A stretch of DNA of 64,000 nucleotides from NCBI GenBank assembly GCA_012861695.1, contig JAAOOA010000006.1:12615879-12679878 (forward strand). Direction: 5' to 3'. The notes under the pieces are model-generated. The model ran no database searches. It was given only the letters and a program-made list of their open reading frames with translations, and had not been told where the DNA came from. Shown here in pieces: positions 1-10,640 of this stretch. Numbering within the stretch: the first letter of the stretch is position 1; every line of letters starts with the position of its first letter. The stretch comes from Trematomus loennbergii. Its lineage: Eukaryota; Chordata; Actinopteri; Perciformes; Nototheniidae. A program made the position numbers and the translations under genes.

Positions 1-2774
1 TCATGAATGTGACACTTTTATTTTGTAAAATAGCAAGGGGGGGCATATTGTGATAACCAGGCCTGTCATAAAATGCACCCCACCCAAAAAGCTGTTTCTA
101 TTAATCCCACCCTCAAGCATTTTTCAGGGTATAGTTGTATGACTAGTACCAATAAATGGAGCAAGTTTCATGAATGTGACACTTTTATTTTGTAAAAGCA
201 AGGGGGGCATATTGTGATAACCAGGCCTGTCATAAAATGCACCCCACCCAAAAAGATGTTTGTATTAATCCCACCCTCAAGCATTTTTCAGGGTATAGTT
301 GTATGACTAGTACCAATAAATGGAGCAAGTTTCATGAATGTGACACTTTTAATTTGTAAAATAGCAAGGGGGGGCATATTGTGATAACCAGGCCTGTCAT
401 AAAATGCACCCCACCCAAAAAGCTGTTTCTATTAATCCCACCCTCAAGCATTTTTTAGGGTATAGTTGTAACTAGTACCAATAAATGGAGCAAGTTTCAT
501 GAATGTACACTTTTATTTTGTAAGATATTAAGGGGGGGCATATTGTGATAACCAGGCCTGTCATAAACGCACCCCACCCAAAAAGCTGTTGTATTAATCC
601 CACCCTCAAGCATTTTTTAGGGTATAGTTGTAGGACTAGTACCAATAAATGGAGCAAGTTTCATGAATGTGACACTTTTATTTTGTAAAATAGCAAGGGG
701 GGGCATATTGTGATAACCAGGCCTGTCATAAAATGCACCCCACCCAAAAAGCTGTTTCTATTAATCCCACCCTCAAGCATTTTTCAGGGTATAGTTGTAT
801 GACTAGTACCAATAAATGGAGCAAGTTTCATGAATGTAACACTTTTATTTTGTAAGATATTAAGGGGGGGCATATTGTGATAACCAGGCCTGTCATAAAA
901 CGCACCCCACCCAAAAAGCTGTTTGTATTAATCCCACCCTCAAGCATTTTTAGGGTATAGTTGTAGGACTAGTACCAATAAATGGAGCAAGTTTCATGAA
1001 TGTGACACTTTTATTTTGTAAAATAGCAAGGGGGGGCATATTGTGATAACCAGGCCTGTCATAAAATGCACCCCACCCAAAAAGCTGTTTCTATTAATCC
1101 CACCTCAAGCATTTTTCAGGGTATAGTTGTATGACTAGTACAATAAATGGAGCAAGTTTCATGAATGTGACACTTTTATTTTGTAAAATAGCAAGGGGGG
1201 GCATATTGTGATAACCAGGCCTGTCATAAAATGCACCCCACCCAAAAAGCTGTTTCTATTAATCCCACCCTCAAGCATTTTTCAGGGTATAGTTGTATGA
1301 CTAGTACCAATAAATGGAGCAAGTTTCATGAATGTGACACTTTTATTTTGTAAGATATTAAGGGGGGCATATTGTGATAACCAGGCCTGTCATAAAATGC
1401 ACCCCACCCAAAAAGATGTTTCTATTAATCCCACCCTCAAGCATTTTTTAGGGTATAGTTGTAGGACTATTACCAATAAATGGAGCACGTTTCATGAATG
1501 TGACACTTTTATTTTGTAAAATAGCAAGGGGGGGCATATTGTGATAACCAGGCCTGTCATAAAATGCACCCCACCCAAAAAGATGTTTCTATTAATCCCA
1601 CCCTCAAGCATTTTTTAGGGTATATTTGTAGGACTATTACCAATAAATGGAGCAAGTTTCATGAATGTGACACTTTTAATTTGTAAAATAGCAAGGGGGG
1701 GCATATTGTGATAACCAGGCCTGTCATAAAATGCACCCCACCCAAAAAGCTGTTTCTATTAATCCCACCCTCAAGCATTTTTCAGGGTATAGTTGTATGA
1801 CTAGTACCAATAAATGGAGCAAGTTTCATGAATGTGACACTTTTATTTTGTAAGATATTAAGGGGGGGCATATTGTGATAACCAGGCCTGTCATAAAATG
1901 CACCCCACCCAAAAAGATGTTTCTATTAATCCCACCCTCAAGCATTTTTTATGGTATAGTTGTAGGACTATTACCAATAAATGGAGCACGTTTCATGAAT
2001 GTGACACTTTTATTTTGTAAAATAGCAAGGGGGGGCATATTGTGATAACCAGGCCTGTCATAAAATGCACCCCACCCAAAAATATGTTTTATTAATCCCA
2101 CCCTCAAGCATTTTTCAGGGTATAGTTGTAGGACTAGTACCAATAAATGGAGCAAGTTTCATGAATGTGACACTTTTATTTTGTAAGATAGCAAGGGGGG
2201 CATATTGTGATAACCAGGCCTGTCATAAATGCACCCCACTCAAAAAGATGTTTGTATTAATCCCACCCTCAAGCTTTTTTAGGGTATAGTTGTAGGACTA
2301 GTACCAATAAATGGAGCAAGTTTCATGAATGTGACACTTTTATTTTGTAAAATAGCAAGGGGGGCATATTGTGATAACCAGGCCTGTCATAAAATGCACC
2401 CCACCCAAAAAGCTGTTTTTATTAATCCCACCCTCAAGCATTTTTCAGGGTATAGTTGTATGACTAGTACCAATAAATGGAGCAAGTTTCATGAATGTGA
2501 CACTTTTATTTTGTAAGATATTAAGGGGGGGGCATATTGTGAACCAGGCCTGTCATAAAATGCACCCCACCCAAAAGCTGTTTCTATTAATCCCACCCTC
2601 AAGCATTTTTTAGGTATATTTGTAGGACTATTACCAATAAATGGAGCAAGTTTCATGAATGTGACACTTTTAATTTGTAAAATAGCAAGGGGGGCATATT
2701 GTGATAACCAGGCCTGTCATAAAATGCACCCGACCCAAAAATATGTTTCTATTAATCCCACCCTCAAGCATTTT
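1..2774. repeat. Satellite-like tandem array, ~166-bp monomer, about 17 copies
   Basis: The same ~163-168 bp unit recurs head to tail. The phrase tcatgaatgtgacactttta starts near 1, 168, 332, 498, 661, 828, 995, 1160, 1327, 1493, 1659, 1826, 1994, 2159, 2324, 2489 and 2652. The last unit stops at 2774 after ctcaagcatttt. The window opens inside the array, so its true length is unknown. Units differ by substitutions and by 1-3 base length changes, mostly in G, A and T runs. Several open frames of 60-90 codons run through the units, but they arise from the repeat and show no sign of being genes. There is almost no CpG. Confidence 0.97.
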
Positions 2775-3048
2775 AAAGCACGTGTATACAGACAGGACGT
2801 AACAATAATACAAAATAAAAAGATTAAAAAAAAACAAAAACTGAAAAGGAAGCGACGAATGAATTTCGACACCACTACCATCAAATACGTAGCGAAAAGT
2901 TTAACCACAAGAATCAAGACTATATGAGCTACCACTAAACAACTCACAGTCTGAAAATTACCATTAATAAAAACCCTGAACGTTTACTTTTCGTTTTAAA
3001 CATCGTTTTAAGGTGTAAACGTGTCATTTAGAAATGCGCGTTCCCGTG
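2775..3048. other. AT-rich unique flank of the satellite array
   Basis: After the array breaks off, the sequence is A-rich (for example a run around 2810-2850) with no repeat unit, splice-bounded exon or convincing open frame. I see no specific function in it. Confidence 0.6.
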
Positions 3049-3092
3049 ACAAGGGGGGCATTTCATGATGGGGGTGCATAATTTGACACAAC
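3049..3092. repeat. Isolated degenerate relic of the satellite monomer core
   Basis: The stretch acaaggggggcat at 3050 followed by gggggtgcataatttgaca resembles the core of the upstream monomer (aaggggggcat on one side, and ggggtgcattttatgaca read from the opposite strand). It lies 270 bp outside the array. The similarity is short and found by eye. Confidence 0.4.
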
Positions 3093-3661
3093 ACCGGCAT
3101 TGACATGTAAATATGCTGCAGTCTAATAAAGCCTATTGAATGCATCTCGTAGCCTACTAATGTGTGCAGACTCCTGCAGCATCTCCCGCTGTGTGGGACC
3201 ATCATGTCACTGTGTGCGGCGGAGGGATACGATAACCAATGTCATCGTGGTGCTGAGGCTTTTGCAAACCAAAAATGTCTGCCTAAGGAAACTCGTAACT
3301 GATATAGAGGATATTTTACACAGGTGTTGGCGTTTTAACCATATACAGTCTATGGTTTTAACCACATTTCGCTCTTTTGAGGCGTTTTGCAAGAAAGCGA
3401 GTCTTCACCAGATCACCCTAGTCGGGATTTTAATCGGAAACAAGGTAAAATATCAGTGGGAGTTTACCAAAAGCTTTCGGAGCAGTGAAAGAAGTTGGGA
3501 GTTGAGAAAGACCGTTTTGTTTCCTGGACCTGGGGATTCTGACATTTTAATTATTTGTTTGGCAGAGTAACTTATTTTGACCCAGCGTGTCAACCCACCT
3601 GGTTGCTATTTTCAACACAAATGAACCAGAAACTGCAGCTCGTGTTAGCCAGCTAGCCAAG
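3093..3661 (+). promoter_or_regulatory. tcf12: Candidate tcf12 promoter and non-coding first exon
   Basis: E-protein genes of this family usually have a non-coding first exon a short distance upstream of the exon with the start codon. Here, 410 bp before that exon, the sequence ccaag/gtacgt at 3657-3667 is a strong splice-donor match (GT at 3662). The region is less AT-rich than its flanks, but I see no TATA box and no obvious CpG island. A 144-codon open frame at 3136-3570 crosses the region; its composition does not look like protein. The transcription start is not determined, and placing exon 1 here is inference. Confidence 0.35.
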
Positions 3662-4053
3662 GTACGTTATGTGCCTGAGCAAATCTTAACAATCGTAATG
3701 CTCGACCACACAAACCACTGACATTAACATCAGTGAGTTACATAAATGTCGTTACAGAGAAACATTGTTACTGCAGCACTGAGGAGCTGCATGTCTGTGC
3801 CACCCATGCATCTCTCTCTCTTAAATCAACGCAAACTAAAGGTGTGCACATCATTTGCGATATTTTAAGCTTTAATAATGCAACTAAACTGTCAGAGTCT
3901 CTATTTGCAGCAATGCCAGAGCCAACTTTTCTTCTCAGTGAGGCTCTTTTATCCTGCATCCATAACAATCACCTCGGTGGCAGTCATTTCCTGTGGCAGT
4001 CCGCTGCTGAATAAAGCAGCACGCTGTGACCTGATGGACTGTGTTTTCTTCAG

Positions 4054-4142
4054 GTTTCTAGATCGGCAGGATGAATCCTCAGCAGCGGATTGCCGCTCTC
4101 GGAACAGACAAGGAATTGAGTGACCTGCTGGATTTCAGTGCG
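4054..4142 (+). CDS. tcf12: tcf12 first coding exon: start codon and AD1 core
   Basis: The acceptor ttcttcag ends at 4053, 17 untranslated bases follow, the ATG is at 4071, and the exon ends at 4142 before GT. It encodes 24 residues beginning MNPQQRIAALGTDKELSDLL and ending DFSA. This is the hallmark N-terminus of class I bHLH E-proteins. The LSDLLDFS helix is the heart of activation domain AD1, which in the family binds the p300/CBP KIX domain and ETO-family TAFH domains. MNPQQ rather than MHHQQ favours tcf12 over tcf4. The base at -3 of the ATG is A, a good Kozak context. The exon ends in phase 0, so the next exon should start a fresh codon. Only the long isoform uses it. Confidence 0.95.
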
Positions 4143-4411
4143 GTATGATGGCTGTTTGCTCTTTTTCTGTCTTTACCTCTCGATGTCATGCAGCTCTGCT
4201 GGCTTTCAGAGCTGTTGGGGGTTTCAAATAGGCTAAAGCATGACTAATTGATCTGTTAACATTAGTGTTGGTTAATATGATGTGACAGACTAGGCTTGCT
4301 TTTTTTAAATGCATTAACTGCTTTAAGGATAATTGCAGCAGATTATGTGAATGGCTGCTTTCACAGTGTTGAGTCTTGGCTCTAATTGTAGCTCCGTATT
4401 CCTCCATGCAG

Positions 4412-4482
4412 ATGTTCTCCCCCTGTGAGCGGAGCGAAGAACAGGCCCACCACCCTGGGCAGCAGTCGGTTCACTGCAGCAG
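4412..4482 (+). CDS. tcf12: tcf12 second coding exon (AD1, C-terminal part), 2 bases short
   Basis: It lies between the acceptor ccatgcag (ends 4411) and the donor gtaggg (4483). The codons AGC GGA GCG AAG AAC AGG CCC ACC ACC CTG GGC AGC AGT CGG TTC ACT read SGAKNRPTTLGSSRFT, matching the E-protein stretch that follows MFSPPV. The length should be 3n+1 (73), but the exon is 71. The C run after ATGTTCT has five Cs where seven are needed for MFSPPV. Read literally, the frame passes through exon 13078-13151 and hits TGA at 18756-18758. The rest of the exon is well conserved at the protein level, so I favour a 2-base homopolymer deletion in the assembly over a real mutation. The upstream intron is only 269 bp. 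Confidence 0.85.
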
Positions 4483-4540
4483 GTAGGGTCCCTCAAAGCC
4501 CCTCACTAAACCCTCTGATGTGTTCTCATAGTTTTCATCC

Positions 4541-4975
4541 GTAGCTGGGTGACATGGCCAAAATCTACTGTAAAGATATAGGTTGTTTCATTACTCGATA
4601 ACGATATATTACAATAAAGCAAGTCAATTAAATGGTAAAGCTTTTTAAAAGACTCCTTTCTAATGATTGACAAATGAAAAGTAGTGAGAATTTTATTAAG
4701 AACTTCGGTTACAAATCTCAAAACAACAATTTTCAAAGGATATTCTCTAACATATTTCCATCAGTAGGCTATGCATATTTGTGATCCGTTTAGACAATAT
4801 ATTGATGTATGATTTAAGTATTAATTATTAATTTGTATTCACAAATTATGTATAGATAAATATAAATAATCACTCTTAAAAACCAGGAAAATACACTTTA
4901 CCATATTACAAAACCTCAGACTATATCTACTCTCATATCATGATATCAATATAATATTGATTTATTTTCCAGCCC
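4541..4975. mobile_element. Degenerate non-autonomous DNA-transposon-like repeat
   Basis: The left end reads gctgggtgacatggccaaaa and the sequence then has many gatat/atatc motifs (actcgataacgatatatt, tatcatgatatcaat), ending in ttattttccagcccttt. This is the layout of a dispersed fish repeat I know by its ctgggcgatatggcc start and its inverted end with cagccct. The ends are only partly inverted here, so the copy is old. Family assignment is from memory. Confidence 0.45.
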
Positions 4976-5810
4976 TTTCTTTCTTTCTGCCTTGCATGTG
5001 ATGCCTCTCACTCCTCTGTGCGTCTGGTGGTTGAAACATGGAACAAAGCACAGATGAAGCCACAGATATCTTCTATTTTTTGTTGTTCTACTGTAATTAG
5101 TATCATGGTGAAAAAGTGAATCATGTTTTACCGTACTGTCAGATGAGGTGTACATCTGGCATGTTTTGGCTTTTTAAATGAACTATTAAGTGCAGCAAGT
5201 GTTCACAGAAACAATAGTCTGTTTTTATCGGGGTTCGCTGTGAGGTGTGTTGGAGGTACGTTCGGAATCCAGTTAATTAAAATGTCTGAGTGAGAAGCGG
5301 TCAGAAGTGGAGCTGCTTGTGAATTGTAGTGCCGTTTAATAGGATTGTAAGAAATCCTCTCATAGAGTTATGTAGTGTTTTTCTTTCTTTCTACAAGCAG
5401 CAGTTTAACAGTTCTCAAAGCCCTCATATACAAACACGCTTGTCTTTCCCACAAATTCCTGGTCCTTGTTTTGTTTATCTGTGAGCATCTCGATGGATGG
5501 TTTGGCTGTTTTTAACAAGAGTTCAGATTCCCTGCTTCTGGATTGCTTCCCAGCTATAAATGTTACAGGACATTAATCCGAAGCACATCTATTGTCTCGT
5601 GCTATAAGTGAAAGTCAACAATCAAGCATTATGTTTTCTGAAAGCATGTTCTGTGAGCATCCACAAAGCCTCCTTGTAGTCAGTTATCTGTGAAACGAAA
5701 GACACACACTTAGTGGAAACTGAAAAGACAAAGAAACGAGAACAGGGCTGTCTCACATGAACCGTGGAGTTGTGAGGATTCATTTTAGTATACCTAATCA
5801 TTCAAGTGAA

Positions 5811-5987
<177 letters not shown>

Positions 5988-8900
5988 ACACAGTGAGGTT
6001 CCCATGATAATTATATGAACGCTACAAACAATCATTGTTAGGGTTGTTGTTTTAAGATCATATTAAAGCTGGTTTTATTACCCAGTGGACAAAATATCCA
6101 CCTGCAGTACAGAAACGTAACAACGGCAGCCTCGAGGATGAATAATAATAGACAATGTTCTGTAAACAGTCATAAAAGAAGTGTCAAAGATTGCATCAGA
6201 TTATACAGGTGTACATAATAAATTAGATTTCACTGTATGTTTGTGGATAAGGAAATGTTTTCAAAAGTCAGGTTGTTGAAACATCGATGACACAAAATAC
6301 AACTTTTGATTACTCAAGGTTGGTGTTCTGTGTATAATATAATGATCATCACACGTGCAATCTCAATCATCAATGTCATTCATGTACTGTATTGAGAAAT
6401 AATTGCTGTGTGCATTCTGATTTAATATAACCTTTCAAGATATTGACATGTACCTTCAGACTACGGTTTGTCTACTCATCGATACCTCTATCTGCAACTA
6501 TTTTAACAATCGAAGTGACAAAATGGCTATAAATCCCGTTTTTCAGACACTCAAATATGGAGATGTATATCCTATTCAACTGGTTTTCTTTTTTTTGGAC
6601 TGACAAAACAAGTCTTTTTAATACTTTAAGAAATTGGGATGACGTTTTTCTCTATTTTTAACATTTCAGACCCAAAGGTTTATCTGGAAATTAAGTGGCA
6701 GATGAATCAATAATGAAAATAAAAGGTTATTTGCAGTCCTGCTCTAGGCGGGGGCTTGCACTCTGTGACCTCTAAAACAGAAACCATCAGCACGGTGCTT
6801 TTTGTACAAAACAGAAAAGAACTGGAGACTGTCAGGAGAATCGTGCATTTCAGCAAATCTCATTGTCATCACTGTGTTGTCTGCTGGGCGGCTTTGTTAT
6901 TTAGAACCGTAACAGAGACTAAAAGTGGGCTGTTTTTTTTGGACATTACTGGAACAAATCTACTTAAGTAAAGGGTTTAATTGACACATTATGTTATATT
7001 ATTTAGATTATATTAGAAATGTTCTATTATGGTATGTAGATATGTGAGGATGTTTCAACAAACATTTATCTGGATTGATATATCGATTTCAGTATAAAAC
7101 ATCCATACATATCATCATGTTTAAGTTGCGCCTTTATTTTGAAATTCCCATGGCACATGTTTCTCACCATTTCTGTCCAAGCACACCTGTTTCTGCAGAG
7201 CCAAGTAACTGTCAAATTGCATTTTAATTGCTATAAATGAACCTGTTTGTGTTGAGAGGGGATTAGATAAATCAATTGCAGGCCTGTGATTGATGGAATA
7301 GAAATCGTATCATGGCAGAGTTTATAGTATCAGTGTCCAAAGAATCAATTACATTTTTTATTTTGAGGTATAATTTGCACCCTTAATCATATGATTACCG
7401 TTCTTTTATAAAAAAAAAAAACAACCATATTTAAAAAAGAAAAGAAAATAACAGCACATATATTGTTTATTTATTTAAAATCTCATTCATCTGTAATGGC
7501 TTTATAAAAACAGTACTTTTCATGCTTAGTGGGGATTATCAGCAATTCAAACTTCATTTGTAGCTATAATAACAGTTTATTCTAGGTGTGGCAAAATTGC
7601 AATCCAATTCGAAGTGGCAGTTCAAAGCTTTGTCTTGTGGTTTGCAGCTTTTTGTCCTCAAACATTATTATATTTGGAGTTAAGGAAACATATAATATTA
7701 ATATATCCGCTGCCAATATTTGTATCAGCATAAACCCATACAATCGCCAAAGAATTTTGTTATGAATTCCTCAAGTTGTCACAACCTTACAGACAGTTTT
7801 AAAAACATTTCTGTACTGCTATTTCTTATTTCAGTTATTGGTCTCACTCTAGTTAACAGGTTAAAGTGTCTCTGTCTATTTTAAATCACACATATATACC
7901 TCTGCTGGTCATAATCATTTTTTCTATTTCTTGAAAAATGTTACGGAACGGAATTATGCAAAACTAAACCTTTATCACGACAGAAATAATGAAGTGAAAA
8001 TGAACTGGTTCACCCCAGCAGTGTATCATCCTCTGGGTAAAACCCCTCCTTCTCTCAGCGCTCAGCATGTGCTCCTGTGTGTCTGATCCTCAAGGATGGG
8101 AAGTAGCCCCTACATAAGTGATTGTGAAAATAAGGCAAGTGGTGTGCAGACACAAGTGTGGAAATTGCAGGGAATGAGAGTTTGGATTATTGCATCTCAG
8201 CTGGGCAGAGCCAGATAATTGAGGCAGAGTGCGACTGGCAAGACCCTTCAAACGTGTGCCAGATTGAGATGGATTGGAAAAAATACCCAAAGTGGCTCTA
8301 ACCGAGATTCATAATTTCTCCCCCCCAGCTGTGTTGATGATGCAAGTTTGACGAGGCCATTGACTGTCACAGTGCAGAGGGGCAGTGGCTGGCTGCTGCT
8401 GAATGTCTCATTTGTCATGTATCGGTGTGGAACATTTGTTAGCTGTGACCAGCAGTCAGTGTGGGTTGGTTTGCCAACATTTTCATCCAAAATAATAAAA
8501 CACAGCTACAAACAGCCTCACTTTGATTTCAGCCTCTGGGAAGTAATTTCTTTATCAAACGGGTTACAAATGATCATATTATTAATTTGCTGATTTTTAT
8601 CCCTTAAAACATTTCTTTAATGATGGTTTTACTTGACAGATTCACATTTAAGATAAGTATGGGGTTTATTTGAATAAATTGATGTAATATCATAGTGATC
8701 GTCAGCAAATGAGGCAACACCATCTAAGATTATGTTTAAGTAAAAAAAGAAAAACATTGTCAATTTTTCTGGTATATTCTAGTGGCTTTAAGGAAGTGTT
8801 GATTTATGTAGTCTGCTATGACTCTGTGTACAATTTATTTGAAATGAAGTAAACTTTACTAAAACACACTAATGGGACAAACCTGGACCACATTTGTGTA

Positions 8901-10489
8901 TTGAACTATTTCAGGCTGTAATGTTCGTTCACTTCAGATTACGACCTTACATTGAATGTTGGCATGGATTGATTTTAACTTCTCTTATTTCCTAATTTCT
9001 ATTAACAACATGTCTGTCTCTGCCTGTTTTTGTTGATATGAAAATACTTAAACAAATGTCTAAATAAAAGGGTTCTTTTATTGGCCATCATAATAGATCA
9101 GAACATGCACATACTTGTTTTGTTTTCATTTTCAGTCTTTCTGTCTTTTGCAAGTTAGAATTATGTTAACCCTGTTTTCAGGGATTTAGGAGATGGTGCA
9201 GAATATTTCTGAAAGTGAAAATGGCAAGTTAGTGTTATAAATACTGAGTCATAAAGGGCTGTAAAATCAACCTTGTAAAACTGTTTGGTTCTTCTCAGTC
9301 AAGGTTTGACTTCAGATAAATTGTTTGTATACATGTGTTTGAAGAAGTAATTGGTTTTACCATTAGTGCTGCTCTCAGTTCATTTATACAGGAAACAGAA
9401 TTAGGTCAAGCGCTCTTTGTGAGTCAGCAGAGGAGGGGAGTATTTCGGATATGTTTATATTTACATGGACATCTATTAAACTCGCCCGACTGTGAATGCG
9501 ATCTGTTGTTTTACATGGGGGGATAAATCCGACATGATTTGGGTGTAAAACATAATGTTGCTTATTGAGGCAGGTTGGAAAGCATTGCACTGCAGTAATC
9601 GTTACAAACATTTATCTCCATGTTCTCGTAAAATGTATAAAATAATCCTCCATGAGGGTTTTACATTCATTTGTTTCTGTGGAGAATCAGGTTACTTCAT
9701 TTTTAAATGTCTGACATTTCTCATTTCTCATTCAAGATGCCGTCCGGACCAGAAGCTTTTTTCTTTCCTTTTTCCCTTTGGGTAGTCTTTCTGCCAACAT
9801 TTTTTCAGTGGCGGGGACAGAAGGAAGGGGTTTTATAGATTCCTCAATCATACTCAATCATAAACTGATCCCTGTGTCTGAATGTATATAATGTTTAAAA
9901 CGTTTAGTGGAAGCACATGAAAACACTAATAGGATTTCTCTGTTTAAGTTGTAATGTTTTAGTTGTGTTTAACCATTTTAAAATTTGATCCAATCCCAGA
10001 TGTTGTAAATATGTAAATGCAATAGGATTAATATATTGGGGGGCTTCTTGCTATGTTTTCATGTTTATGTTTTATTATTATTTTCAGCATAATCCAGAGG
10101 TTTTATCTGTAATTTCTCTGTCTTTTCTTCATATAAAACATATACATTTAACTTCCAAATCAATATAACTAAACATTTACTAAACTATTTAAATTGGCAA
10201 ATCATTAACAGATCAGATTAGTAAAAGTCATCCCTCTACATTGTATGTATGTATGAATTGATCAACAACAATAAAGAAACTGGAACATTGATATTTGAAT
10301 AGACAGTGTCTGCTATGGTGATGTGATTATGGCTGCTTTTGCACCTGTAGTTTCCTTTATTATGTCCGGAAATATTAATTGTTGCTTTTTGTTTTGGGTC
10401 TGGTCTGCTTGTTCGGAGTAACTCGTTGACAGTTTTATGGAAGTCATCCTGCATCATCAGCACTATAGACCCACATGGGTGACTTTTCA

Positions 10490-10640
10490 AAAGATTTATT
10501 TTGGCCAGATTAGCCTTTTTTAGAGTGAAAGTGTTGAAAGTGGGAGATGAAGGGAAGATGTGCATAAAGGGGCTGCAGGCCGGATTCAAACCTTTGTCCA
10601 CTGCAGCAGGTGGGCTCTTAACACTGAGCTATACTTCCCA
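10490..10640 (-). mobile_element. tRNA-derived SINE, minus strand
   Basis: Read on the minus strand from 10640, the sequence starts gggaagTATAGCTCAGTGTT aagagc, which matches a tRNA A box. About 30 bases later comes GGTTTGAATCCGG, a B box (RNA polymerase III internal promoter). The tail then runs gcagcccctttatgcacatc and ends near aaaggctaatctggccaaaa taaatc. This combination is the form of a teleost tRNA-derived SINE with an AT-rich tail. The tRNA part does not fold into a clean functional tRNA, so I do not call a tRNA gene. Confidence 0.65.

Noticed and set aside
1..2774. Array considered as a CRISPR-like or minisatellite regulatory array
   Set aside because: Repeats are ~166 bp and contiguous, with no unique spacers, in a vertebrate genome; it is a plain satellite-type tandem repeat.
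3136..3570. 144-codon frame upstream of tcf12
   Set aside because: No recognisable motif. The region is better explained as promoter/5'UTR sequence.
10568..10640. Possible tRNA gene on the minus strand
   Set aside because: A and B boxes are present, but the acceptor and anticodon stems do not pair cleanly and the downstream tail is that of a SINE.
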